A DNA stretch of 64,000 bases from contig CAUYLG010033227.1 of assembly GCA_963573385.1 (NCBI GenBank), positions 28,593-92,592 on the forward strand, read 5' to 3'. This document shows, piece after piece, positions 63,925-64,000 of the stretch. Source of the DNA: Cacajao melanocephalus (lineage: Eukaryota > Chordata > Mammalia > Primates > Pitheciidae). The notes below the pieces were generated by a model, which had not been told where the DNA came from, ran no database searches, and saw only the letters and a list, made by a program, of their open reading frames with translations. Each line of letters opens with the position of its first letter. Positions within the stretch are counted from its first letter, which is position 1. The position numbers and the translations under genes are program-made.

Positions 63925-64000
63925 TAAAAATGGGTATTAATGCCATTGCAGATGGTTTGTGGTGAATAACGTCTAAGAATTTTTCAGTCACACATCACAT

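Overview
This window is AT-rich mammalian nuclear DNA from a primate. The primate call rests on dimeric Alu elements of several ages with A-tails and target-site duplications, an MSTA/THE1-type LTR, and L1 3' ends of primate-age type. Human is likely, but the sequence alone does not prove the species. I see no CpG island, no rRNA, tRNA or snRNA gene, no CRISPR array and no intact protein-coding gene. The region reads as intron or intergenic DNA built from layers of transposons. Most long open frames are repeat sequence (L1, Alu, microsatellites) or chance.

The most notable single item is a short stretch at about 30,902-31,136 (+). It has a good splice acceptor, then 68 codons resembling the second RidA/YjgF-like domain of the long eukaryotic form of diphthine-ammonia ligase (DPH6/ATPBD4). 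The frame then shifts and meets stops. I read it as a decayed exon. As I recall, the human protein is short and lacks the RidA-like domains, so this may be the tail of the ancestral gene, placing the window in or just beyond the DPH6 locus. Family and locus are inferences.

Layout. 0-5 kb: polypyrimidine microsatellite, Alu, L2, two L1 3' ends, and a solo LTR at 4,265-4,922. 5-11.6 kb: mostly unique sequence with MIR and L2 pieces and a few hairpins. 11.6-15.95 kb: L2, then a damaged L1 carrying 5' UTR, ORF1 and part of ORF2. That L1 is broken by an LTR-like insert and an Alu, carries an internal deletion, and abuts an inverted L1 piece. 16.4-21.9 kb: a monomeric Alu, then stacked L1M 3' ends, one holding an Alu and a complete MaLR element that itself holds a solo ERV LTR. 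21.9-30.7 kb: a Tigger-type DNA transposon, L2, MIRs and two Alus around unique DNA. 31-48 kb: largely unique, repeat-poor DNA with old L1M/L2/MIR pieces, two Alus, an L1 that split a MIR, and a strong CTCF-like motif near 45,035. 48.7-52.8 kb: four different solo LTRs in about 4 kb, the last inside an Alu and carrying a perfect 20-bp palindrome. 53-59 kb: MIR-rich, then unique. 59.3-60.5 kb: an Alu split by an L1 and by a long purine microsatellite. 60.7-64 kb: an L1M, an MSTA/THE1-type LTR, two Alus and a T-run/purine microsatellite.

No operon or pathway is encoded. The history is one of nested insertions whose order can be read from interrupted copies and target-site duplications. Repeat family names come from my memory of consensus sequences; boundaries are good to roughly 5-20 bp for young elements and 30-100 bp for old ones.
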